Below, one piece after another: positions 43,569 through 51,715 of a DNA stretch of 63,763 bases. Positions within the stretch are counted from its first letter, which is position 1. Each line of letters starts with the position of its first letter. A program made the translations under genes and the position numbers. The notes under the pieces are model-generated. The model was not told where the DNA came from. It did not search any database and saw only the letters and a program-made list of their open reading frames with translations. The DNA comes from Anaerolineaceae bacterium (GTDB lineage Bacteria > Chloroflexota > Anaerolineae > Anaerolineales > Anaerolineaceae): NCBI GenBank assembly GCA_016841365.1, contig JAENZI010000002.1, positions 308,517 to 372,279 of the forward strand. Reading direction: 5' to 3'.

Positions 43569-44738
43569 ATGGCGGCTAAATTAAGATGGTTGATTGCTCT
43601 ATCGGTGTTGTTCTTATTCTCGATGGCTTGTTCGTTCTCCGGCCAGGATGTGGTGGATGTTATCAAAACGGTCGAAGTCACCCAGGGGGTTAACCAGCAA
43701 CCAACCGAACCACGACCTGAACCAATAGCGACAATCACCAGCCTCCCGCCCACGCCGTCACCCACGCCAGAACCAGACTCTGAGCAGATTTTATTTGTGG
43801 ATCAATCTGCTGCTTACTTGCTTGATTTGGAAACGATGCAGTCAGACCTTGTTGCCGAGAACGTCCACTACAACAACGTGCGGCTCTCTCCGGATGGGCG
43901 TCTGCTCGCCTATCTTGAATCTTATCAGAACCCTGATCTCTACATGGTGGGCAGGCTGGTCGTGAAGGACCTGGAAACAGGCGAAATCGTAACATTATCC
44001 AACGTTCCGGAAGACATCGAGACCTTCACATGGTCGCCGCAACCCGGTGTGATCACCCTCACAAGACGCAATTACCGCTACTGTATGGGTGCGGAAGACC
44101 AGGGGATTTCTGGGGTCTATGCCTATGATGTTACTGCTGGGACGATTGAGACTTTGGTGGAGGGGACAGACCAATTTGTATTTTGGGTGGGTGAATGGTC
44201 GCCGGATGGAAGGTACTTGTCATTTACCAGCGGACCCGATTGCAGCGAGGGATTTAATTTTTATTTCTACGACTCCCAAACCGGCGATGTGACTGCCATC
44301 CCATTTTCGTTGGGGGCTTGGTCATCTGACGGGCGCGCGCTGGCTGTGCATAATATTGCTTATTATGACGCCTACGACATCCCCTTGGAAAAATATGACA
44401 TAAACACACAGGAAACGGAGACGATTGCCGGCAAACCCGGTTTCATGGCAGACAGCCCTGCATGGTCTCCGGTGGATGCCTGGATCGCATTTGATTATGT
44501 CTCTGTCAGCGCGTACAACCAGCGTTCATCCTGGCTGCTCAATGTCGATTCTGGCGAATTGATCGAGCTGCCAATCGAAAATGCAAGAACTGCGTTTTGG
44601 AGCCCTGATGGCGCGTTTGTCGTACTTTCCGTCTCTGAGGATCAGACTAAAGATGTGTATATTGTCGAGGCAAGCACCGGCGAATCAACCAAAATTCTGG
44701 AAGATATCACCGGTAACCCGATCCAGTGGGTGGACTGA
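43569..44738 (+). CDS. Lipoprotein with TolB/WD40-like beta-propeller
   Basis: 389 residues from the ATG at 43569, which has GGGAG upstream; the earlier in-frame ATG at 43533 would place residues before the signal peptide. The lipobox is FSMAC. A Pro/Thr linker (about 40-65) leads into repeats of the type LSPDGRLLAYLES, WSPDGRYLSFTSGP, WSSDGRALAVHN and WSPVDAWIAFDY, which is the PD40/TolB propeller signature. It is predicted to sit on the outer face of the membrane. Role unknown. The gluconokinase gene follows 10 nt later. Confidence 0.85.
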   Translation: MAAKLRWLIALSVLFLFSMACSFSGQDVVDVIKTVEVTQGVNQQPTEPRPEPIATITSLPPTPSPTPEPDSEQILFVDQSAAYLLDLETMQSDLVAENVHYNNVRLSPDGRLLAYLESYQNPDLYMVGRLVVKDLETGEIVTLSNVPEDIETFTWSPQPGVITLTRRNYRYCMGAEDQGISGVYAYDVTAGTIETLVEGTDQFVFWVGEWSPDGRYLSFTSGPDCSEGFNFYFYDSQTGDVTAIPFSLGAWSSDGRALAVHNIAYYDAYDIPLEKYDINTQETETIAGKPGFMADSPAWSPVDAWIAFDYVSVSAYNQRSSWLLNVDSGELIELPIENARTAFWSPDGAFVVLSVSEDQTKDVYIVEASTGESTKILEDITGNPIQWVD

Positions 44739-44748
44739 ACGGGAATCG

Positions 44749-45261
44749 ATGTTCGAAAAGCCGATGTTTTTGATATTAATGGGGGTTTCAGGGAGTGGAA
44801 AAACCACGCTCGGCAAAGCGCTGGCTGAGCATCTATCCCTTCCTTTTTATGAAGGCGATGATTTTCATCCTGAGCGGAATATCCAAAAGATGTCTGCAGG
44901 GAAGCCGTTGAACGATGGGGACCGAAAGGAATGGCTGGATGCTTTAGAAACGCTTATCCGGTCTCGGCTTATTGAGGGGAAGGGCGGGATATTGGCGTGT
45001 TCAGCATTGAAAAAGTCTTATCGTGACCAATTGCGGGTTAACCCGGAGCAGGTGAAATTTATTTTCCTTAAGGGCGAATATGACCTGATCTTTTCGCGTA
45101 TGCAGGCTCGCAAAGACCATTATATGTCTGCTGAGCTGTTAACCTCCCAATTTGACGACTTAGAGCCACCGGAAGATGCTTTTACGGTTAGAATTGATCA
45201 AGCAGTAGACCGAATTCTGCTAAACATTATGGAATATCTGTCTGAATTTACAAAACCATAA
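44749..45261 (+). CDS. gntK: Gluconokinase
   Basis: 170 residues. It phosphorylates D-gluconate to 6-phosphogluconate. Walker A is GVSGSGKTT (about 12-20). FYEGDDFHPERNIQKMSAGKPL is the gluconate-binding region (positions about 34-55), CSALKKSYRDQLR and KDHYMSAELL also match the family. The ORF extends upstream to 44581, but that part overlaps the lipoprotein gene and is not conserved; the ATG at 44749 is right for the family length. It is coupled to the lipoprotein gene by position only. Confidence 0.93.
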   Translation: MFEKPMFLILMGVSGSGKTTLGKALAEHLSLPFYEGDDFHPERNIQKMSAGKPLNDGDRKEWLDALETLIRSRLIEGKGGILACSALKKSYRDQLRVNPEQVKFIFLKGEYDLIFSRMQARKDHYMSAELLTSQFDDLEPPEDAFTVRIDQAVDRILLNIMEYLSEFTKP

Positions 45262-45371
45262 TATTGATAGGATCAATGGATTGTTAGTGGTCAAAAAGAT
45301 AAATTTTTCCTCTTTCAACTACGGGATCTTTCTTTCTCACGACAAACAACTCTTAATGAAAGGTAATTTAA

Positions 45372-46226
45372 ATGAACAAAATCAAGCTCGTTACTGACAC
45401 CAATGCCAGTTTGCCAGCAGCGCTTGTGGAAAAGCATGGCATAATCGAGGTCCCGATCCATATTCAATTTGGTGATGAGGCATATATCACCGGGGTGGAT
45501 ATCGATGATGCCCGCTTGTTTGAGATGATTGACGAACGGGGTGTACTACCGACCACTGCGGCGCCGTCGCCGTCTGCATTTGAGGCAGCATATCAGCAAG
45601 CTTTGGATCAAGGCGCGGAGCAAATCATTTGCGTTTGCTGCTCAAGTGAGGTCAGCGCCACATTTAACGCGGCCAATATGGCGACTGAACAATTCCCCGA
45701 GGCTGATATCACTGTAGTGGACTCAAAGCAGCTCAGCTTGGCGGAGGGTTTCCAGGTGCTGGCAGCGGCAGAAGCCGTTGACCAGGCTAAAACATTAGAA
45801 GAGGTTTTATCTGCAATTGAGTCGGTTAAGGAGAGAACTGCCGTGTACGGCGCTCTGCCAACGCTGAAATATCTGGCGATGGGAGGCCGGATGGGCAAGC
45901 TCGCTGCTGGGTTTGCGGACACCCTGGAAATCAAACCCATCCTCACTTCACGTGACGGCAAACTGGACTTACTTGAGAAGGTGCGTACCTGGCGTAAGGC
46001 GAAACAAAGGCTGATCGAGCTGGGGCTGGAAAGCGCGCAAGGCGCTGCAATTGAAAGGATTGGCATGATCCACGTCAACAATGAGCCGGGTGTGATGGTT
46101 TTGTTTGAGGAATTGAGAAGTGTTTTATCGATTGATTCAGAACCAATTGTATCGGAGTTTACACCGGGATTATCCGTACACACCGGCTCAGGTGTGATCG
46201 CATTCGTGATCTTGAAAGCGTCATAA
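45372..46226 (+). CDS. DegV family fatty-acid-binding protein (2 of 3)
   Basis: 284 residues. It begins MNKIKLVTDTNASLP, has CCSSEVSATFNAA (lipid-binding segment) and LAMGGRMGK. In this copy the normal STSD after TD reads TNAS, a divergent start motif. FakB-type proteins present fatty acids to FakA. It is followed 112 nt later by the third DegV gene, so the two may derive from a tandem duplication, although they are quite different now. AAAGG precedes the ATG. Confidence 0.9.
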   Translation: MNKIKLVTDTNASLPAALVEKHGIIEVPIHIQFGDEAYITGVDIDDARLFEMIDERGVLPTTAAPSPSAFEAAYQQALDQGAEQIICVCCSSEVSATFNAANMATEQFPEADITVVDSKQLSLAEGFQVLAAAEAVDQAKTLEEVLSAIESVKERTAVYGALPTLKYLAMGGRMGKLAAGFADTLEIKPILTSRDGKLDLLEKVRTWRKAKQRLIELGLESAQGAAIERIGMIHVNNEPGVMVLFEELRSVLSIDSEPIVSEFTPGLSVHTGSGVIAFVILKAS

Positions 46227-46338
46227 AGGATTATTTGTAACCTTTCGTATTATGAATATCATGCTATTTTGTTAGCTTAAATTTGGGTTATTACTTATAA
46301 TTTGATTTATTATTTGGTGGATGACAGGAGGAAACGCT

Positions 46339-47187
46339 TTGCTAACGATCATCTGTGACAGCACCTGCGATATCCCGGAGGAACTGCTTGAGAAATTCGG
46401 CATCATTGTGGTTCCGCATTACATCATTTGGGGAGAAGAGGAATTCCGCGACCGTGTCAATTTGACCCCCCTGGCCTTTTACCAACGTTTGGAAGAGGAT
46501 AAGCAGCGGCCAACCACGGCGCAAGCCAGCGTTGCAGATTTTTTGAGTGGCATTCAACAGGCGGTTGATCGGGGCGCTACCGAAGCGATCATCCTGACCG
46601 TCTCCAGCGCAATGAGCGGTGCCTATGCCATGGCAACAACAGCCGCTGAACAAGCCGATATTCCTGTCACAGTGATTGATTCTAAGGGGCCGACCATGTC
46701 GTTGGGGTGGCAGGTGCTGGCAGCCGCCCGCGCCAGGGATGAAGGTGCGACTGTTGAAGAAATTGTTGAAAAGGTGGCAACTGTCCGGCAGGGTATGGTG
46801 CAAATTGTCGCGATGGAAACGCTTGAGTATTTGCAGACGGGCGGAAGGATCGGTGAAGCTGCTAAATGGGTGGGGACAGTCTTGAAGGTTAAGCCAGTCG
46901 TCTCCATCAACCATCAAAAAGGCGTGGTGACGCCGGTGGGGTTAGCCCGTACACATAACGGACTGGTCAAGATGCTTTACAAAAAATTTTTCGACGCTCT
47001 TGATGAGGGAAAACGTTTGAGGATTGCTGTGTTGCATGGCAATGCGCTGGGGGAGGCTGATAAATTAGCAGAACGCATTCAAGAGGAATTTGAGCCGATA
47101 GAAATGATCATTAATATCACCGGCCCTGTATTAGGTGTCAACACCGGGCCAGGTGCTTTAGCACTATGCGGTTATGTAGAAGATTAA
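46339..47187 (+). CDS. DegV family fatty-acid-binding protein (3 of 3)
   Basis: 282 residues from a TTG at 46339. An ATG at 46321 is in frame, but AGGAGG lies inside that reading at the right distance from the TTG, and the TTG start gives MLTIICDSTCDIPEELL, which aligns with the N-termini of the other two copies. It has LTVSSAMSGAY and LQTGGRIGE as family motifs. The function is the same as for the other copies, with unknown lipid preference. Confidence 0.9.
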   Translation: MLTIICDSTCDIPEELLEKFGIIVVPHYIIWGEEEFRDRVNLTPLAFYQRLEEDKQRPTTAQASVADFLSGIQQAVDRGATEAIILTVSSAMSGAYAMATTAAEQADIPVTVIDSKGPTMSLGWQVLAAARARDEGATVEEIVEKVATVRQGMVQIVAMETLEYLQTGGRIGEAAKWVGTVLKVKPVVSINHQKGVVTPVGLARTHNGLVKMLYKKFFDALDEGKRLRIAVLHGNALGEADKLAERIQEEFEPIEMIINITGPVLGVNTGPGALALCGYVED

Positions 47188-47402
47188 CCAGTGATTTCTC
47201 AATAATGGGCAAAGGCTTAATTACTATTGTAAATGATGAGGCGGGATTTGATTAAGACGAAAACTATCAGGAAAGATCGAATTAAAAAATGATAACGAAA
47301 CCCGTGCCCAATCTTAAATCTTTCCTAGCTGAAACACATTTCGTGATATGATAGAAATAGCAATCGTTTCCACTAAAAATTAGTTATATAAGGAGTCTTC
47401 TA

Positions 47403-50400
47403 ATGGAAAACCGGCCAATAATTTTCAATTTTGTGCTGATGTTTGTCATCTTATTCAGCGCGCTTGGGTTTGCCCCCAAAGCTGCAGATGCCGCTGTATT
47501 TGTGATGATCAACGAAGTTGATGCCGACACGGATGGTACTGATGTTCTCGAATTTGTCGAGCTGTATGATGGCGGTGTGGGCAATACAGCTTTGGATGGG
47601 TATGTGCTGGTGTTTTTTAATGGCGACAATGATGACAAATCCTATGCTGCCTACGACCTGGATGGGTACAGCACAGACGCCAACGGCTATTTCTTGTTAG
47701 GAAATGCCGGTGTGGTTCCGACACCATCGATTGTTTTTCCCAGCAACGGTTTGCAAAATGGCGCAGATGCTGTTGCGCTCTATCAGGATGATGCAGCCAG
47801 TTTCCCCTCTGGAACACTTGTAACACTTACCAATCTGATTGATGCCATTGTTTACGACACCAGTGACGCGGATGATGCGGGTTTGTTAACCCTGTTAAAT
47901 GCCGGCCAGCCGCAGGTGAATGAAGCTGGCGGTGCAGGTAGCCCTGTTGATTCGAATCAACGCTGCCCGAACGGCACTGGCGGACTGCGCAATACCGATA
48001 CCTACACACAATTTACCCCAACACCAGGTGCGGAAAATTGTGTTCTGGCAATCTCTGATCCGGTGATCAATGAATTTTCAGCCAGCACCGACGGGACAGA
48101 TGTGGAGTATGTTGAATTTTATGGTGACCCGAATTCAGATTACAGCGCTTACACCATGTTGGAAATAGAGGGTGATGCAGGAACAGCGGCGGGCACTATT
48201 GATGAAGTGATCCCGCTTGGTATAACGGATGCCAATGGTTTATCTCTGGTGAGTCTGCCTGCGAATAGTCTTGAGAATGGCTCCATCTCCTTATTGCTGG
48301 TCAAGGATTTCACCGGTGCACTGAGCAGCGACCTTGATACGGATGATAACGGTGTGCTAGATGCAGAACCCTGGTCAGCCATCGTAGATTCAGTGGCTGT
48401 GGATGATGGTGAGGCAGGGGCGATCACTTACGGTACAACAACTCTGACTGTCGGTTACGATGGATTACCCTACGAGGTCGGTGGCGCTTCTCGCATTCCG
48501 GATGGAGCAGATACCGATGCCGTGACGGATTGGGTGCGCAATGATTTCGATTTGGGCGGTATCCCTGGGTATGAAGGCACGCTGATTGAAGGCGAGGCTT
48601 ACAATACCCCTGGCATGCCGAATATGGTCTATGTGTATGTAATGAGTGACCCCGTCATAAATGAATTCTCTGCCAACACTGCTGGGACAGATGTTGAATT
48701 TGTTGAATTCTACGGTGATCCGGAGACAGATTATACTGCTTACACCCTGCTGGAAATAGAGGGTGATGCGGGGACAGCCGTTGGGACGATTGACGAAGTG
48801 GTCCCGTTGGGGACAACAGACGCCAATGGTTTATATCTGGTGAGTTTGCCTGCTGGAGCCCTTGAGAATGGCTCAAAATCCTTTATATTGGTGCAGGATT
48901 TCACCGGCACGTTGAATGAAGACCTGGACACGAATGATGACGGTGTATTGGATGCAGAACCTTGGTCAGCCATGGTGGATTCAGTGGCTGTGGATGATGG
49001 TGAGGCAGGGGCGATCACATATGGTACAACCACGCTGACCGTCGGTTACGATGGATTACCCTACGAGCCTGGCGGCGCTTCACGCATCCCGGATGGAGCA
49101 GATACCGATGCCGTGACCGATTGGGTGCGCAATGACTTTGATTTGGGTGGGATTCCTGGTTACACTGGCAGCCTTGTGGTTGGCGAAGCCTATAACACCC
49201 CCGGTGAATCCAATATCGCCTTTTCGCCACCCCCGCCAGAATGCGGTGAGCCTTACACGCTGATTTCAGCCATCCAGGGCAGCGGTGCCAGCACGCCTTT
49301 CTACGGGGTGCCAGTCACCACCGAGGGTATTGTGGTAGGGGATTTCCAGGATACGAATGAGTACGGCTTCTACTTGCAGGATCTACAAAGTGCAGTGGAT
49401 GGCGACCTGAGCACTTCTGACGGGATTTTTGTTTACTACACTGGCACGGATGTCAAAGTTGGTGATCATATCCGGATCAGCGGCACGGCAACCGAATATT
49501 ACGATTTGACGGAAATTACTGATATTACGAATTTCTGGACCTGTGCGATCAAACAGAGCCTGCCCGATCCGGGCGTGGTATCGCTGCCCGTCACCAGCCT
49601 TGATGATTTTGAAGCCTTTGAAGGCATGCGGGTGACCTTCCCGCAGGACCTGGTGATTGCGGAATACTTCAATTTTGACCGCTATGGCGAGATTGTCTTG
49701 ACAACGGAGCGGTTCCTTACCTTTACTGCGGAATATGAACCCGATGTGGCTGGCTTTGCTGCTTCAAATGAAGAATACCGTTTGAACAGCATCCGGCTGG
49801 ATGATGGTTTGTCCGCTCAAAATCCCGATCCGGCCATGCACCCGAATGGGTTGGAATTCACGCTTAGCAATTTGTTCAGGGGCGGCGATTTGTTGACGAA
49901 CTTCACGGCCGTGGTGGATTATGCTTATGGCGAATATGAGTTCTTGCCGACAGAAGGCGCAGACTACACCAATGCTAACCCCAGGCCGGCAAGCCCTGAG
50001 ATACTTGAGGGCGATGTTAAGATCGCCAGCCTGAATGTCTATAATTACTTCACCACGATTGATGATGGTGTTGATATCTGCGGACCTTCAGGCACGCTTG
50101 AATGCCGCGGCGCTGATGATTTGGAAGAACTTGCACGCCAGCGGGCGAAGATTGTGGCGGCGTTAGCTGGCATTGATGCCGATATTGTGGGTTTGATGGA
50201 AATCGAAAACGACCGCCCAGGGGTTGACCCGGATTATGCGGCAGCAGACCTGGTGAATGGGTTAAACGACTTAATGGGGGCAGGCACCTACAATTATATT
50301 GCGACGGGCGCCATCGGCACAGATGCGATCAAAGTCGCCCTGATCTACAAAACCGCCAGCGTTACACCGCTGGGCGATCACGCCATTCTTGATACTTCGG

Positions 50401-51632
50401 TGGACGCACGGTTCTTTGATACTTATAACCGGCCTGTGTTAGCCCAATCCTTTACGGTTAATGACGTGAATGAAGTGGTCACAGTTGCAGTCAATCATCT
50501 AAAGTCCAAAGGATCCTCATGCGAATCGATAGGAGACCCAGATAATTCAGATGGTCAGGGCAATTGTAACCTGACCCGGTTGGCAGCAGCCCAGGCGGAA
50601 GTGGATTGGTTAGCCACCGATCCGACTGGCGCAGGAGTAAACAACTACGTGATCATCGGTGACCTGAACTCGTATGATAAAGAGGACCCGGTTGATGCCA
50701 TCAAGGATGGCTCAGATGATACCCCCGGCACGGATGATGATTTTGTCGATATGATCTATGAGGTCATCGGTGAAGGTGCTTACAGCTATCTGTTCGATGG
50801 ACGGGTTGGCTATCTGGATTATGCGATGGTCAATAAAGCTCTCGAACCTTATGTCCAGGATGTTGAAATTTGGCACATCAATGCCGATGAACCGGACCTG
50901 ATCGATTACGATACATCTTACAAGGCAGATGCTCAAGACGCGATTTATGCACCCGACCCATATCGTTCAAGCGACCATGACCCGATCATCCTCACACTGC
51001 GCTTCAACAAACCGCCGTTGGCTGTGGATGATGCCTATGAGACGGCAGAGGAAACCGAACTGGTTGTCGGTGCGGTAGAGGGTGTGTTAGCGAATGACAC
51101 CGACCAAAACGGCGACCCCTTGACGGCAATGCTCATTGATGATGTTTCCAATGGCACCCTTGTTTTGAATGCAGATGGCTCTTTCAGCTACACACCGGAT
51201 GTGAACTTCTACGGTGAGGATCACTTCACCTATTATGCTTATGATGGCGAAGTGGGTTCACTGCCGGCAACGGTGACCATCACGGTAACCGATATCAGTG
51301 ATGTGCCGACGGCTGTGGATGATACCTATGTGACAGAGATCGATACGACCTTAACCGTCACAGCCCCGGGTATTCTTGATAATGATTACAGTTTTGACCC
51401 GACAGATACTCTATCTGTTATCAGGGCACAGGATGTGGCGCATGGGGTATTGACCCTGAATGCGGATGGTTCCTTCACCTATGAGCCTGAGGCTGGATTC
51501 TCTGGCACCGACAGCTTTACTTATATAATCTTCTCAGAAGAACGGGCTGGAGACCTCTCGAATGAGGCGACGGTGACGATCATGGTACGGGCTTATCCCT
51601 TCACATTGTTCATGCCGATTTTTGGCCACTAA
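47403..51632 (+). CDS. Secreted multi-domain nuclease (LTD, EEP, cadherin-like)
   Basis: 1409 residues. The signal peptide is about 1-30 (ending ADAAV). It has three lamin-tail-domain (LTD) repeats (about 32-215, 219-415, 416-610), then an OB-like domain (TTEGIVVGDFQD ... VGDHIRISGTA, about 620-850), then an EEP nuclease domain (870-1200: IASLNVYNY, GLMEIEND, VNHLKSKG, IGDLNSYDK, SSDHDPI). Two cadherin-like domains follow (1205-1400). The tail is TLFMPIFGH. LTD plus OB plus EEP is the ExeM/NucH plan of extracellular DNases. All EEP residues are in place. It should degrade extracellular DNA at the surface. A terminator follows. Confidence 0.93.
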   Translation: MENRPIIFNFVLMFVILFSALGFAPKAADAAVFVMINEVDADTDGTDVLEFVELYDGGVGNTALDGYVLVFFNGDNDDKSYAAYDLDGYSTDANGYFLLGNAGVVPTPSIVFPSNGLQNGADAVALYQDDAASFPSGTLVTLTNLIDAIVYDTSDADDAGLLTLLNAGQPQVNEAGGAGSPVDSNQRCPNGTGGLRNTDTYTQFTPTPGAENCVLAISDPVINEFSASTDGTDVEYVEFYGDPNSDYSAYTMLEIEGDAGTAAGTIDEVIPLGITDANGLSLVSLPANSLENGSISLLLVKDFTGALSSDLDTDDNGVLDAEPWSAIVDSVAVDDGEAGAITYGTTTLTVGYDGLPYEVGGASRIPDGADTDAVTDWVRNDFDLGGIPGYEGTLIEGEAYNTPGMPNMVYVYVMSDPVINEFSANTAGTDVEFVEFYGDPETDYTAYTLLEIEGDAGTAVGTIDEVVPLGTTDANGLYLVSLPAGALENGSKSFILVQDFTGTLNEDLDTNDDGVLDAEPWSAMVDSVAVDDGEAGAITYGTTTLTVGYDGLPYEPGGASRIPDGADTDAVTDWVRNDFDLGGIPGYTGSLVVGEAYNTPGESNIAFSPPPPECGEPYTLISAIQGSGASTPFYGVPVTTEGIVVGDFQDTNEYGFYLQDLQSAVDGDLSTSDGIFVYYTGTDVKVGDHIRISGTATEYYDLTEITDITNFWTCAIKQSLPDPGVVSLPVTSLDDFEAFEGMRVTFPQDLVIAEYFNFDRYGEIVLTTERFLTFTAEYEPDVAGFAASNEEYRLNSIRLDDGLSAQNPDPAMHPNGLEFTLSNLFRGGDLLTNFTAVVDYAYGEYEFLPTEGADYTNANPRPASPEILEGDVKIASLNVYNYFTTIDDGVDICGPSGTLECRGADDLEELARQRAKIVAALAGIDADIVGLMEIENDRPGVDPDYAAADLVNGLNDLMGAGTYNYIATGAIGTDAIKVALIYKTASVTPLGDHAILDTSVDARFFDTYNRPVLAQSFTVNDVNEVVTVAVNHLKSKGSSCESIGDPDNSDGQGNCNLTRLAAAQAEVDWLATDPTGAGVNNYVIIGDLNSYDKEDPVDAIKDGSDDTPGTDDDFVDMIYEVIGEGAYSYLFDGRVGYLDYAMVNKALEPYVQDVEIWHINADEPDLIDYDTSYKADAQDAIYAPDPYRSSDHDPIILTLRFNKPPLAVDDAYETAEETELVVGAVEGVLANDTDQNGDPLTAMLIDDVSNGTLVLNADGSFSYTPDVNFYGEDHFTYYAYDGEVGSLPATVTITVTDISDVPTAVDDTYVTEIDTTLTVTAPGILDNDYSFDPTDTLSVIRAQDVAHGVLTLNADGSFTYEPEAGFSGTDSFTYIIFSEERAGDLSNEATVTIMVRAYPFTLFMPIFGH
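48057..49209 (+). repeat. 591-bp tandem duplication inside the secreted nuclease gene
   Basis: Two direct units start at 48057 and 48648 (period 591 bp, 197 codons). The parts at about 48390-48545 and 48981-49136 are nearly identical in DNA, which suggests a recent duplication or gene conversion of one LTD. Confidence 0.88.
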
Positions 51633-51650
51633 GATCAAGATTTGAGTAGA

Positions 51651-51680
51651 AAAGAGCCTGTCCGCAAGGGCAGGCTCTTT
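51651..51680 (+). terminator. Terminator after the secreted nuclease
   Basis: AAAGAGCCTGTCC pairs with GGGCAGGCTCTTT around a GCAA tetraloop (13 bp with one G-T pair), followed by TTTTTG. The design is the same as after the tmRNA gene. Confidence 0.92.
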
Positions 51681-51715
51681 TTGTATACCAAAGATGTTAA
51701 AACATGTAGATGAAA

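Noticed and set aside
45608-46183. 191-residue minus-strand ORF opposite the second DegV gene
   Set aside because: Antisense shadow with Ser/Ala-rich composition and no family.
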